Shown here piece by piece: positions 44,905 to 54,847 of a DNA stretch of 64,000 nucleotides. A program made the translations under genes and the position numbers. The DNA comes from Citrobacter amalonaticus Y19. Lineage in GTDB: Bacteria; Pseudomonadota; Gammaproteobacteria; Enterobacterales; Enterobacteriaceae. The notes beneath the pieces were generated by a model. That model worked only from the letters and a program-made list of their open reading frames with translations. It searched no databases and was not told the origin of the DNA. The DNA is taken from the NCBI RefSeq assembly GCF_000981805.1, contig NZ_CP011132.1, positions 2,170,001 through 2,234,000 of the forward strand. The letters are read 5' to 3'. The number at the start of each line of letters is the position of its first letter. The stretch's first letter is position 1.

Positions 44905-47652
44905 ATGACTACCCTGAACAAAGCACTGACCCGCCCTGCCGCCATTATGGGTATCCCTCTTGTCCCGTTCGTGATCGTCAGCGGGGCTATCGTCCTGCTG
45001 TCGGTTTACACCAGCTATTACCTTTCACTGTTACTGATCCCTGCCTGGCTGGAAATGAAAGCAAAGGCTCGAACGGATATTCATTATTTCGGACTGCTGT
45101 GGCTGGCCTTTAAAACCCGTGGGCGATTTGCCACGGATCGCCATTTCGGTGCAAGTGCCATGCTGGCAAGCCACTATGACGCCGTCGATGTTTCGGAGTT
45201 TACCGCTAAGATGAAATTAAACGAGCGCATCACGCTGGATAAATATATTCCCTACTCCTCCCATATTCACCCTCACATCATAAGAAATCGCGCCGGTGAT
45301 TTAGTCGCTACCTGGGAATTGGGTGGCACTGTGTTTGAATGTGAGGACGAACATCATCTGACATTGCTGGCAAGCCACCTCAACAACCTGATCCGCTCGT
45401 ATGAAGGGCTACCAATCACCTTCTATATCCACCGCATACGGGAGAAATATCAGGATGGCTTTGAGGCCAGTTCGGGCATTCCCTTTTCGGATGACGTCAC
45501 GGAACGCTATTACCAGCCAATAAAAGAGAAACCGCTCTGGCGACATCGGCTGTTTTTCACCGTCTGTTACGCCCCTTTCTCCACGCTGGAGAAAAAAATC
45601 ATGAAGACACAGCCTGTCGGAAAAAGGAAAGCGGCGCTGGATGATGCACTGAAAAGGATGCTTGAACACCATGAGGCAATCAACACAGCCCTGTCCCGTT
45701 ACATGGTAACGCCATTGGGTCTTTATGAGGAAAAAAGCCGGGTTTACTCTTCACAACTGGCTTTCTATCATCGGCTGATTACGGGCAAATGGCAGAACGT
45801 GGCGGTAACACGAGCACCGTTTTATCACGCACTCAGTACGCCGGATGTGTTCTTTACCACAGATACCGCCGAATGTCAGACGGTCGGCGGTTCCCGCTTC
45901 TTCCGCAGTCTGGAAATTAAAGATTACTCACCAGAAACCTATACCGGCCTGCTGGATGCGCTGCTGTATGCCGAAAGCGAGTATGTCCTGACGCAATCTT
46001 TCACCTGTATGGCACGAGATGAAGCGCAAAATCATATCCGACTGGCAGAAAAACGGCTGAACTCAACCGATGATGACGCCATTTCACAGCGAGAGGAATT
46101 GATCGTCTTACGCGACCTGCTCCAGTCCGGGCATGTGTCTTGCGGCAAGTATCACTTCTCGCTGCTGGTCTCGTCCGCCAGCGCCGATCAGGTAGTCAAG
46201 GAGACCAATGCGCTGGCTCAGCCTTTTAACGATCTCGGCATAATGACATCCCTGTCTACCATGTCGTTACCTGCCGCTTATCTGGCTCAACTTCCCGGCG
46301 TGTATACGTTACGCCCCCGTCTGGTGGTGGTCAGTAGCCAGAATTACGTGGATATGGGGAGTCTGCATAACTTTCATCCCCACAAACGTCACGGCAATCC
46401 GTGGGGTGAGGCTATTGCTATCCTAAAATCCCCCGGTGGTGGCGGTTACTATCTGAATCTGCATGACAGTCAGGCAGGACGGAATGACTTCAATGAGAAA
46501 ACGCCGGGGAATACCGCCATCATCGGTAAAACAGGTTCAGGAAAGACCCTGCTGATGACGATGATGAAACAGTTGATGCAGAAGTACCGTAATCCGGCGA
46601 CATTTTCCGCCTCTGCCACTCTCAAACGGCTGACCACCGTTTACTTTGATAAAGACAGAGCAGCAGAGATGTCTATCCGCCAGATGGGCGGTCGCTACTT
46701 CCGTATCCGGACCGGTATTCCTACCGGATTCAACCCGTTTTCACTTGCGCCAACTCGACGAAATATCAGCTTTATCAAGCGACTGATCCGGATGCTGTGT
46801 CGTCGTGACGGTAAGCCACTCGATCCCCGCGATGAAGAGCGCATCAGCACAGCTGTGGATACCATTATGCTGGACTACCCGCCGGAATACCGCCGTTATG
46901 GTATTACCCGGCTGTTAGAAGTCTTGCCAGAGCCACCGACCAAAGAGGCCCGGACTAACGGCTTACGAATCCGACTGAAACAGTGGGCGCAGGGCGGTGA
47001 ATTCGGCTGGGTGTTCGATAACGAGAAGGACACATTCAATATCAGTAATATTGATAACTTTGGTATCGATGGTACGGAATTCCTGGATGACGACGACATA
47101 CGCGGGCCGATCACCTTTTACCTGCTATACCGCGTCACCAGCCTGCTGGATGGTCGCCGACTGGTGATGTTCATGGATGAGTACTGGAAATGGCTGGCTG
47201 ATGTCGAGTTTTCTAAATTCTCCCTCAATATGCTCAAGGTGATCCGCAAGCTGAACGGCATTTTTATCCCCGCCACCCAGTCGCCCGATGAAATCGTCAG
47301 GCATCCTATCGCTCCGGCGATTATTGAGCAGTGCAGTACCCAGATTTTTCTCGCCAATCCCAAGGCCAGCCATACGGATTACGTGGAGAAAATGAAAGTC
47401 CCGGAAAGCGTTTACGACATGGTTCGTAACCTTGATCCGAGCGAGCACTATTTGGTCGTCCTGAAAACACCACTGCGTACTGGTGAAACTCGCCCGTTTG
47501 TCGCCATGGCAAGAATGGATTTATCGGGTCTCGGAAACATCACAAAAATCCTGAGCGGCAGTGAAGACAACCTGAAAATATTTGATGCCATTTATCAGGA
47601 AGGTATGTCACCCACCGACTGGAAAGAAACGTTCCTTAACCAGGCTATCTGA
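44905..47652 (+). CDS. virB4: VirB3-VirB4 fusion, conjugation ATPase
   Basis: A 915-residue protein. The first about 75 residues (LTRPAAIMGIPLVPFVIVSG, then PAWLEMKAKARTDIHYFGLLW) are a VirB3-type membrane domain. The rest is VirB4/CagE, with Walker A AIIGKTGSGKTLLM and Walker B RRLVMFMDEYWKW. VirB4 energises pilus assembly at the inner-membrane base. A fused VirB3-VirB4 is known for several T4SS, including related ICEs, so there is no separate virB3. Confidence 0.95.
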   Translation: MTTLNKALTRPAAIMGIPLVPFVIVSGAIVLLSVYTSYYLSLLLIPAWLEMKAKARTDIHYFGLLWLAFKTRGRFATDRHFGASAMLASHYDAVDVSEFTAKMKLNERITLDKYIPYSSHIHPHIIRNRAGDLVATWELGGTVFECEDEHHLTLLASHLNNLIRSYEGLPITFYIHRIREKYQDGFEASSGIPFSDDVTERYYQPIKEKPLWRHRLFFTVCYAPFSTLEKKIMKTQPVGKRKAALDDALKRMLEHHEAINTALSRYMVTPLGLYEEKSRVYSSQLAFYHRLITGKWQNVAVTRAPFYHALSTPDVFFTTDTAECQTVGGSRFFRSLEIKDYSPETYTGLLDALLYAESEYVLTQSFTCMARDEAQNHIRLAEKRLNSTDDDAISQREELIVLRDLLQSGHVSCGKYHFSLLVSSASADQVVKETNALAQPFNDLGIMTSLSTMSLPAAYLAQLPGVYTLRPRLVVVSSQNYVDMGSLHNFHPHKRHGNPWGEAIAILKSPGGGGYYLNLHDSQAGRNDFNEKTPGNTAIIGKTGSGKTLLMTMMKQLMQKYRNPATFSASATLKRLTTVYFDKDRAAEMSIRQMGGRYFRIRTGIPTGFNPFSLAPTRRNISFIKRLIRMLCRRDGKPLDPRDEERISTAVDTIMLDYPPEYRRYGITRLLEVLPEPPTKEARTNGLRIRLKQWAQGGEFGWVFDNEKDTFNISNIDNFGIDGTEFLDDDDIRGPITFYLLYRVTSLLDGRRLVMFMDEYWKWLADVEFSKFSLNMLKVIRKLNGIFIPATQSPDEIVRHPIAPAIIEQCSTQIFLANPKASHTDYVEKMKVPESVYDMVRNLDPSEHYLVVLKTPLRTGETRPFVAMARMDLSGLGNITKILSGSEDNLKIFDAIYQEGMSPTDWKETFLNQAI

Positions 47653-47675
47653 TATTCACCTCGGAGGTTATCACC

Positions 47676-48392
47676 ATGCAAACCAGAAAGATGTTTCTGG
47701 CGTTATCGCTATTGATGTCTACACCAGCGATAAGCGCCGGTATCCCGGTATTTGATGCCGCCAGTAATACCGAGTCGATTAACCAATGGATACAGAAACT
47801 CCAGCAATGGCAGGAAACGGTCACGCACTATAAAAGTGAGCTTGATGCCTATAAGCAGCAATTAGCGACCGCAACAGGCATAAGGGATATTCAGGGATTT
47901 CTCCGCGAGGCAAAATCCCTGAAAAACGATATCGAACATCTGCGCAAAAATGGTATTTCACTGGATGACCTGCTGACCAACCCAAGCGGTTATTACTCTG
48001 CAGACCTTCAGCGCCTATATAGCAAATATCAATCGTTTGATATTTGTAATCAGTTCAGTTCATCGCAACGGTATCTGGAAAGTTGCAAACAGCTTGTCCT
48101 CAATCAGGCGGTATCGATTGAGAATACCAGTGAAGTCCAAAACCGGATTAATAGCACATTAAACGATATATCAGACTTATCCGACCGCATAGCCAACGCC
48201 AAAGACTCGAAAGAGTCACAGGACCTAGCTAACGCAGTGGCAGCCAAAAGCGTACAATTGAACGCATTAACCAGCCATTGGGAAATGTCAGTCAAGCAGG
48301 CTGAACAGCGCGCCGCGCTGTTGACTCAACAACGGCAAAAAGCATTCAATGAACAACAACTCACTTCTCCAATTCCTGACTTTAATCATTGA
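47676..48392 (+). CDS. virB5: VirB5-like minor pilin / P-type secretion protein
   Basis: A 238-residue secreted protein. The signal peptide ends near TPAISAG, and the mature part is rich in helices and coiled-coil-like repeats (WIQKLQQWQETVTHYKSELDAYKQQLATATGIRD), the pattern of VirB5/TraC. It caps the pilus and may aid contact. Context between virB4 and virB6 supports the call. Confidence 0.88.
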   Translation: MQTRKMFLALSLLMSTPAISAGIPVFDAASNTESINQWIQKLQQWQETVTHYKSELDAYKQQLATATGIRDIQGFLREAKSLKNDIEHLRKNGISLDDLLTNPSGYYSADLQRLYSKYQSFDICNQFSSSQRYLESCKQLVLNQAVSIENTSEVQNRINSTLNDISDLSDRIANAKDSKESQDLANAVAAKSVQLNALTSHWEMSVKQAEQRAALLTQQRQKAFNEQQLTSPIPDFNH

Positions 48393-48402
48393 GAGGGTAA
48401 TA

Positions 48403-48627
48403 ATGAAAATGTTATTTTGCATTTTCCCGATTATTTTAGGCTCATTATTTCTGGCGGGGTGTGACAACCCGAAATCAACGCAGTGGTACAAAGAACATCC
48501 GGATGAACTGAGTCAACGATATAAAGCGTGTGAATTATACGGCGATGACTCCCAGGATTGCAAAAATGCACGAGAGGCGCGATTTGAATTCCGTCAGGAA
48601 AATGCCAAGGTTCCCGATTTGAATTAA
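48403..48627 (+). CDS. EexN-like entry-exclusion lipoprotein
   Basis: A 74-residue lipoprotein. The lipobox is LAGC after a short signal, then TQWYKEHPDELSQRYKACELYGDDSQDCKNA, resembling the EexN family encoded between virB5 and virB6 on IncN-type systems. It would block redundant transfer into cells that already carry the ICE. GAGAGGG precedes the ATG. Confidence 0.78.
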   Translation: MKMLFCIFPIILGSLFLAGCDNPKSTQWYKEHPDELSQRYKACELYGDDSQDCKNAREARFEFRQENAKVPDLN

Positions 48628-48638
48628 AGGGGTCATCT

Positions 48639-49679
48639 ATGTCAGGTGGTATGTTTGTTGGAATGAACAATACAATCACTGACGGTTTGCATGCCGTACT
48701 GCGGGGGCAAACCTCCGTGTACGGCGATATGGTAAGTGTTATCGCCGTCAGCTCCTTCACGTTATTTGTCACGTATCGGGGTTATCAAACCCTGGCTGGA
48801 AAACTCCAAACACCAGTAGAAGATGTCATATGGGATGTCGGGCGAATGCTATTAATCATGACATTCGTTTTAAATCTCGATGGCTGGCTGGATTTAGCCA
48901 TTTCGGCCATTAACGGATTAACTGACGGCGTCAGCGGGGATGACAATGTCTGGGTGTTACTGGATACCGTCTGGGCGAAAGCGCAAACGATAGGACAAAA
49001 GCTTTATCAGCAGGATGACTCCACCTATGTAAAGCTCAACGGCGGTATTGCCCAACTTCTGGTCTGGGGAGGCGCAATCGTCACCCTGCTATTTGGTTCG
49101 GCGGTTAACCTGTTAGCCGGAATTATCATTGTATTAATGACTACCACCGCACCGCTATTTATTTTCTGCCTTCTGTATGGATTCCTTATTCCGATGTTTA
49201 ACAACTGGCTGAAAATTATCTTCACGGTGATCCTGACGATTATGTTTTCCGCGTTATCTATCAGGATTGTCATCAACTATCTTAATGGGCTATTAGATAA
49301 AGCGGTTAATTTTGCAGATAGCGCCAATATCATCACACTGGGTGTTCAGTGCTGCGTTGCGGGTGTTATTTCAGGCATCATTATCTGGTTTTCAGCAAAA
49401 ATTGCGAACGCATTAGGAGGCGTCGCCGTTCAGGCCGCACTACAGGGTGCCGCTATGGGCGGTCTACGTGGGCTGGCGAAACCGTCTTCTGACGCAGCGA
49501 AACCCGCCATGAAGGCCTGTGCGGCGGGTGCCCGGTTAGCGGCAAAAGGCAGCACCAGCGCCGCTAATGCCGCAGGTACACTTATCGCCACAGGCACCAG
49601 CAAAGCCCTCTCCGCATGGCAAAAACGTGCGGCGTCTATCGATAGCATGAAGCGTTTCAACCAACAGCGTAACCGCTAA
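48639..49679 (+). CDS. virB6: VirB6-like polytopic channel protein
   Basis: A 346-residue inner-membrane protein with five or more hydrophobic spans between about residues 35 and 260 and a basic, alanine-rich C-terminus. The conserved VirB6/TrbL regions include VWVLLDTVWAKAQ and an AGIIIVLMTTTAPLFIFCLLY span. It forms part of the translocation pore. Confidence 0.9.
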   Translation: MSGGMFVGMNNTITDGLHAVLRGQTSVYGDMVSVIAVSSFTLFVTYRGYQTLAGKLQTPVEDVIWDVGRMLLIMTFVLNLDGWLDLAISAINGLTDGVSGDDNVWVLLDTVWAKAQTIGQKLYQQDDSTYVKLNGGIAQLLVWGGAIVTLLFGSAVNLLAGIIIVLMTTTAPLFIFCLLYGFLIPMFNNWLKIIFTVILTIMFSALSIRIVINYLNGLLDKAVNFADSANIITLGVQCCVAGVISGIIIWFSAKIANALGGVAVQAALQGAAMGGLRGLAKPSSDAAKPAMKACAAGARLAAKGSTSAANAAGTLIATGTSKALSAWQKRAASIDSMKRFNQQRNR

Positions 49680-49766
49680 TCCCCTTCTAACGCAGTCTCT
49701 CCACCCCGCGCCGTGGCAACCGCCATCGGTATGGCATTTCTGTCTTCGACAAACACAGGAATCAAT

Positions 49767-49907
49767 ATGAAATCCAGCCTCATCTTTCTGATGCTGTGCG
49801 TCCTCATGGGTTGCGCACAGCGTCAGCACGATTTGACGCCAGTCTCTGGCGATCCTCAACCGGTTAATTCCCACGCGATTATTCAGGAGCTGACAAAACA
49901 TGTCTGA
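49767..49907 (+). CDS. virB7: VirB7-like lipoprotein
   Basis: A 46-residue lipoprotein (MKSSLIFLMLCVLMGCAQRQ) with lipobox LMGC. Size, lipid signal and position between virB6 and virB8 identify it as the outer-membrane core lipoprotein that stabilises VirB9. The start at 49767 has ACAGGA upstream; the longer frame begins inside the intergenic sequence. It overlaps virB8 by 8 bases. Confidence 0.82.
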   Translation: MKSSLIFLMLCVLMGCAQRQHDLTPVSGDPQPVNSHAIIQELTKHV

Positions 49908-50583
49908 AACAGAAAACATCATTGCGTCATCCCGAACCTTTGAATCTGTCCTGCTGGAAAAGGATGAACGGGAAAAAAAGCTGGCGTGGCGAATAGCGGC
50001 CATAGGGTTTACTTTGGCCGCAATGGCGATCACCGCACTGATTATTCTGCTGCCGCTGAAAAACACCGAAATCGAATTATGGTCGGTGGATAAACAGACC
50101 GGACGTTATGAATATATGACCCGGATTAAAGAGCAGAGCATTTCCACAGAGAAAGCACTAGCTCAGGCGTTAGCGGCACATTATGTCAGGCTCCGCGAGG
50201 GCTATAACTATTTTGCTCTCCAGCGCGATTATGACGATGTGCAGTTATTCAATAGCGACAGTGTGAACCGGGATTATCTCGACGGGTTTAACAGCGATCA
50301 GGCACCCGATGTCACTTTCAATAAAGCGGAATATGTCGTGTCTATCGACATTATTTCCAATGTTCACGCGACTGCTACAGCACCTGACCATCTGGCGACC
50401 TTACGCATTAAACGGACTATCCGCCGGATTGTCGATAATTCGGTTAAAACAGATGTCTGGAACATTCGCTTAACTTATCGCTATCTCCCCCGCAAACAAC
50501 TGACAGACAGCCAGCGAGAAATCAATCCGCTGGGGTTCATCGTAACCAGCTACCAACGCGATAAAGAACTGAGGGGTGAATGA
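49900..50583 (+). CDS. virB8: VirB8-like assembly protein
   Basis: A 227-residue bitopic inner-membrane protein. A cytoplasmic N-terminus of about 30 residues and one span (IAAIGFTLAAMAITALIILLPL) precede the periplasmic VirB8 domain (NTEIELWSVDKQTGRYEY). It nucleates assembly of the secretion complex. virB9 starts in its stop (ATGA). Confidence 0.92.
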   Translation: MSETENIIASSRTFESVLLEKDEREKKLAWRIAAIGFTLAAMAITALIILLPLKNTEIELWSVDKQTGRYEYMTRIKEQSISTEKALAQALAAHYVRLREGYNYFALQRDYDDVQLFNSDSVNRDYLDGFNSDQAPDVTFNKAEYVVSIDIISNVHATATAPDHLATLRIKRTIRRIVDNSVKTDVWNIRLTYRYLPRKQLTDSQREINPLGFIVTSYQRDKELRGE

Positions 50584-51473
50584 TGCTGAAAACAACAGTG
50601 ATCTTGTGGCTTCTTTTGGGTTCATCCACAGCCTGGAGCGCGGCGATACCGCGCAGCAGCACGTATGACAGCCGAATGCAAAATGTCACCTATAACAGCC
50701 AAAATGCGACCATCGTCAACACCCGCCCCGGCTACCTCACCACACTCCTGTTTGATGACGATGAAGAAGTCATCGACGCGCAAGCGGGTTTTCCAAAGGG
50801 CTGGAAAGTCACAAAAAGCGATAACCGGGTCGGTATCAGCCCAAACCCTATCACCCAACCGGTAACCGATGATAATGGCAACAACATCAATAAGGTGTTT
50901 CTGCCAACGGCGAGCGAGTGGAGAACCAATCTCTTTGTCGTAACATCAAAGCGCGATTACAGTCTGGAACTGAACGTACTGGAGAATGACTCGTCTTCCC
51001 AGGCCTTTATTATCCGTTTTCGCTATCCGGATGACGAGCGCAGGCAATCCGAGGCAGCCAGCGCAGCGCGTCTGAAACTCATGCGTGAAACACAGGAAAA
51101 GCAGCAGATAACGACAGCCTTCGAGCAGGTAACCACGCCGCGTAACTGGCTTTACACCAAGCGGGTCGCGACGAGTTCAGCCTCCATAGCACCAGATTTT
51201 ACTTACGATGATGGCCGCTTTATCTATCTGGGTTTTTCTCCCGCCAAAATCCTTCCGTCGATCTTCCGGGTCGTTAACGGACAGGAACAGACCGTAACGC
51301 CTCGCATAGCCAAACAAGGAAACTACACAGTCGTCGTCGTGCGGGCAATGTCACCACATCTAGTGTTGCGCTACGGCAGCGCAGTGGTCGGGATTGAGAA
51401 TACGTCATTTGGCAACGCTACCGTTGGCAGCGATGACACCGTTTCATCTGTCGTTACGCTGGAGGCTAAATGA
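50580..51473 (+). CDS. virB9: VirB9-like outer-membrane core protein
   Basis: A 297-residue protein with a signal peptide (ending near SAAIP) and the VirB9/CagX C-terminal domain (TYDDGRFIYLGFSPAKILPSIF). It builds the outer ring with VirB7 and VirB10. Overlaps both neighbours by 4 bases. Confidence 0.93.
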   Translation: MMLKTTVILWLLLGSSTAWSAAIPRSSTYDSRMQNVTYNSQNATIVNTRPGYLTTLLFDDDEEVIDAQAGFPKGWKVTKSDNRVGISPNPITQPVTDDNGNNINKVFLPTASEWRTNLFVVTSKRDYSLELNVLENDSSSQAFIIRFRYPDDERRQSEAASAARLKLMRETQEKQQITTAFEQVTTPRNWLYTKRVATSSASIAPDFTYDDGRFIYLGFSPAKILPSIFRVVNGQEQTVTPRIAKQGNYTVVVVRAMSPHLVLRYGSAVVGIENTSFGNATVGSDDTVSSVVTLEAK

Positions 51474-52702
51474 CTGATAAATCCATCCCAGACACAACGG
51501 AAAAAACCGTGGCGGAGCTGGAGGCTGAAGCCCGTGAACGCGCCCGTTCAGCGATGGCGAGCCAGGCACACGAGCAAAACACGCCTCCCGGCCAACCTGA
51601 AGTGACCCGCTTCAAAAAAGCCTCCAGCCGCCGGACACTGCTGGTCAGCCTGCTAAGTCTAGGCGCCCTGATTGCGCTGGCATTGGGTGGAGATCGCTTC
51701 CTTGCAGCATTAAAGCAAAGCGATGATAAGGCGGCTGAAACCACAATCCCGCCATCAGCCAGTACGGGGCAACATGAGCGTAAAAACCTCGGTATGGACA
51801 ACAATCCGTTCGGCCTGTTCGGTCAGGACAAACAGGAAACCGCAACAGATAATCATCCAATACAGACGGCACCACCGTCAGAGCCTACCGTTTTAAATAA
51901 GGCAGCAGCACTGACCGATGGGTCAAATAGTGCCGTTGATTCCGCACAGAGCGGTCATGCTCTGGCTTCACAAACAGCACCTTCCGGCACACAACGCAAT
52001 CAGAGCAAAGACACGCCTGCAACCACATCTGGCACAGAGGCTAACGACGCCAATCCCGGTATTGCAAAAGTGACCAGCGTCAGGCGACTGGGTCTCGATC
52101 CCAATCTCTATCTTCCGGTTGATCTTTATATTCCGTGCTCAATGATGCGACGTTTTGTCTCTGACGTAGGTGGTCGTATTTCGCGCCTCATCGGTGAAGA
52201 TATCTACAGCGCCAACCATTACGTGAAGTTGCTCCCTGCCGGAACCGTCGCCAGAGGGTTCTACCGCACCGGGGCGCTGCAACATGGCCGGAGCCGGATG
52301 TTTGTCATCTGGACGGAATTACGCACACCAGAACCCGGTAGCCTGCAAATCCCGCTGATTGATACCGAAGCCACTGGTCCATTGGGTGAAGCCGGGATTA
52401 GCGGCTGGATTGATACCCACTTCTGGGAACGGTTCGGCAATGCGTTGATGTTGAGCACTGTACAAGATGTAGCCGCCGCCGCATCAGATTCAGCACCGGG
52501 GAAAGACCGCAATACCGATTACACCGAAAACACCCGCGCTGCCGCGTCAGAAATGGCGAAAACGGCGTTAGAAAACAGTATCACTATCCCGCCCACGATG
52601 TACCTCAATCAGGGCGATGTGATCGGCATCATGACCGGTACGGATATCGATTTCTCTTCCGTTTATCAACTGCGTTTAAAAAAGAGGTGGTATGAACGCT
52701 GA
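51470..52702 (+). CDS. virB10: VirB10-like scaffold protein
   Basis: A 410-residue protein spanning the envelope: a cytoplasmic N-terminus, one span near residues 48-68 (TLLVSLLSLGALIALALGG), a proline/serine/threonine-rich linker, then the VirB10/TrbI domain (LYLPVDLYIPCSMMRRFVSDVGG, LLPAGTVARGFY, RMFVIWTELRTPEPGSLQIPLI). It couples ATP use at the inner membrane to the outer ring. Overlaps virB11 by 11 bases. Confidence 0.94.
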   Translation: MTDKSIPDTTEKTVAELEAEARERARSAMASQAHEQNTPPGQPEVTRFKKASSRRTLLVSLLSLGALIALALGGDRFLAALKQSDDKAAETTIPPSASTGQHERKNLGMDNNPFGLFGQDKQETATDNHPIQTAPPSEPTVLNKAAALTDGSNSAVDSAQSGHALASQTAPSGTQRNQSKDTPATTSGTEANDANPGIAKVTSVRRLGLDPNLYLPVDLYIPCSMMRRFVSDVGGRISRLIGEDIYSANHYVKLLPAGTVARGFYRTGALQHGRSRMFVIWTELRTPEPGSLQIPLIDTEATGPLGEAGISGWIDTHFWERFGNALMLSTVQDVAAAASDSAPGKDRNTDYTENTRAAASEMAKTALENSITIPPTMYLNQGDVIGIMTGTDIDFSSVYQLRLKKRWYER

Positions 52703-53708
52703 AAACCTGTCGCTGGATTTTATGAAAAACCAGTTATTTGGTGAATTTCTGCCACTGGCAGGCCTGACGGAAATCGCCATCAACCGCCCCGGAGAGATCC
52801 ACACCAAAATAAACGGTCGATGGGGGAAGCATGATTCTCCGGTTACGTTGCGTCAGTGCCATGCGTTTGCCAAAGCACTGGCCTCATGGAATGAGGACAA
52901 TATCGATGATACCTCCCCCATCCTTTCCGCTACATTAGGATCAGGTGAACGTGTCCAGACCATTATCCCCCCAGCCTGCGAGCGGAATACCGTATCGATT
53001 ACGCTGCGAAATCCGTCATTTGAGCAGAAAACACATCAGTCCTGGATTGATGCCGGTTTTTATAATCGGATAGCGAGTAAGGAGAGAAACGAAGGTAAAG
53101 ACGATGAACTGACTCGCTGCTATAACAATGGCGATATTCCCCACTTTATCGAAAAGGCCGTTGAGTACGGCAAAACGATCTTTATTGTTGGTGAAACCGG
53201 CTCCGGTAAAACCACCTATATGAAGACGTTGCTGCACTATATTCCGCCACATCTCAGGCTAACCACGATTGAAGACAATCCTGAAATCCGGTTTTATCAC
53301 CACGCTAATTATGTCCATCTGTTTTACCCGGCAGATGCCGGAGACGAGGCGATTATCACACCCGGCAGACTTATCAGAGCGAATTATCGAATGAATCCAG
53401 ATCGGATTCTGCTGGCGGAAATTCGTGGGCGGGAAGCGTGGGATGCGCTGAAAATTATCGGCTCCGGCCATGAAGGCCTTATCACCTCCCTGCACGCAGG
53501 CAGCCCGGAAGAGTGTATTGAAGGGATGATTGACCGCTGCTATGAGAACCCTGATTGCAAAAATATCCCGTTCGGTGTGCTGTTACGCAAAGTGCTTAAA
53601 TGCGTGGATATCATCGTCAGCGTAGATATTCACGGCGATATTCGCCGGATGGGGGATATTTATTTCAAACCGATACACCTTCATCAAATGAAGAAAGTAT
53701 TCAGATAG
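52692..53708 (+). CDS. virB11: VirB11-like ATPase
   Basis: A 338-residue hexameric traffic ATPase. Motifs: Walker A FIVGETGSGKTTYMK, Asp box LTTIEDNPE, Walker B region NPDRILLAEIRGREAWD and the His box GHEGLITSLHAGSPEE. It switches between pilus building and substrate transfer. Last of the virB set. Confidence 0.95.
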   Translation: MNAENLSLDFMKNQLFGEFLPLAGLTEIAINRPGEIHTKINGRWGKHDSPVTLRQCHAFAKALASWNEDNIDDTSPILSATLGSGERVQTIIPPACERNTVSITLRNPSFEQKTHQSWIDAGFYNRIASKERNEGKDDELTRCYNNGDIPHFIEKAVEYGKTIFIVGETGSGKTTYMKTLLHYIPPHLRLTTIEDNPEIRFYHHANYVHLFYPADAGDEAIITPGRLIRANYRMNPDRILLAEIRGREAWDALKIIGSGHEGLITSLHAGSPEECIEGMIDRCYENPDCKNIPFGVLLRKVLKCVDIIVSVDIHGDIRRMGDIYFKPIHLHQMKKVFR

Positions 53709-53751
53709 ACGAACAGTTAAAGCCCGCTCATTCTCAATAAAGGTATTTGAT

Positions 53752-54054
53752 ATGAGAACAATCATATTCACCGCCTGCATTTTCTGCATGAATTTTTTAC
53801 TGCCCTCTTCCGTAATGGCCGCTGATGCCTGTAAGATTGTTTTATGTCTGTACGGTAAAACAACCGATAACGGCGGAGGAAATGGATGTCAGTCTGCTGA
53901 AAGCTCTTTCTTTAATGTTGTAAAAAAGAACAGACACGGATTTCACCCCAACCGTACCGCCGATGCCCGAAGAGACTTATTGCTCGAATGCAAATCAGCC
54001 GACCCGAAAATTATCGACCAGATAATTAATAAATTTGGCCGCGTGCGTAATTGA
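53752..54054 (+). CDS. KikA/TrbM-like conjugation protein
   Basis: A 100-residue secreted protein with signal peptide (ending near SSVMAAD) and a cysteine pattern (ACKIVLCLYG, then GNGCQSAESSFF) typical of TrbM/KikA/MpfK proteins of IncP and IncN systems. It aids transfer; in IncN plasmids kikA also affects recipient viability. It follows virB11 by 43 bases and precedes the palindrome-rich region. Confidence 0.82.
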   Translation: MRTIIFTACIFCMNFLLPSSVMAADACKIVLCLYGKTTDNGGGNGCQSAESSFFNVVKKNRHGFHPNRTADARRDLLLECKSADPKIIDQIINKFGRVRN

Positions 54055-54057
54055 AAT

Positions 54058-54847
54058 CAATGAAAAACGGTAATAACAATATCTGGATGATTAGCCCCCC
54101 TGTCAAATCGAGATGGCGAACTCGGCACCGGTCGTGACGGTTTTAGGCTTTTAAATTTATGCGAATAGCAGAAATTTAAAAGTGGCGTAAGGTGAGTAAA
54201 TTCTATTTCGCAGAAATAGCTAATTTGCGTCGCCGAACCCATCTGCAAACAGCCGCGCCCACGCGGATTTTGCAGGCCGGGGGGAGCCGAATAAATTTCG
54301 CCGCCCCAGCGAGCGAAAAGCTATCGCCCACGATAGCGGTTTATTTGGGGGGCTTGCCCCGCACACCGTCGCCGCTAAGTCTCCGGCCAAAAGCCGGTAG
54401 CGTGGCGCGACCACCCCCTTTAAAGGTCAGCTTCCCTTTTATTCACGCTGCGAGGAACGAGCAAAGGGAATAAAAGGGCGAAAGCGACCGTCTTAAAGGG
54501 GGTGGTCGCGCGTAGCGGACGACGGTGTGCCGCCGTTGACCCTGGGGTTTTGGGGTGGCGTCCAGCCACGACATTACCCCCATGTGACATGCAGGGAGAG
54601 CGTCCAGCCCGAGCGTAATGTCACACGCCGTTGCCCGTCATTCGGGCGTTTCAGGAGACTGACGACCATGCGTCGGCTGTTTTCTGAAAGCGCAGATAAC
54701 GGTCATGAGCGTCGGAGACGTTCAGTGCTTTTCATCTGTTTATGGGCGTCATCAATAGGCGTCGCGCGTGGGCGTGGGGTTTAACGTCCATCGGTGACGC
54801 TCATGTGATGCGCCCGTCACACCGAAATCAGACCGGAGATCACTGCG
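54058..54847. other. Probable oriT region of the ICE (large nested palindromes)
   Basis: A 790-base GC-rich gap between kikA and mobB with an unusual amount of symmetry. The pair gcgcgaccaccccctttaa (54405-54423) and its perfect complement (54493-54511) is enclosed by a further inverted pair gcacaccgtcg-ccgcta (54361-54377 / 54513-54530, one base difference). Inside is an 11-bp pair cccttttattc / gaataaaaggg (54434-54444 / 54468-54478). Together they could fold 170 bases into one long stem. In ICEs of this family oriT lies upstream of mobB, so I propose that the origin of transfer is here. The nick site is not identified. Confidence 0.65.
54148..54182. repeat. 11-bp inverted repeat, candidate oriT element
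   Basis: cttttaaattt and aaatttaaaag with a 13-nt spacer, followed 20 bases later by another hairpin (ctatttc gca gaaatag, 54203-54219). They lie in the gap before the mobilisation genes. Confidence 0.6.
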
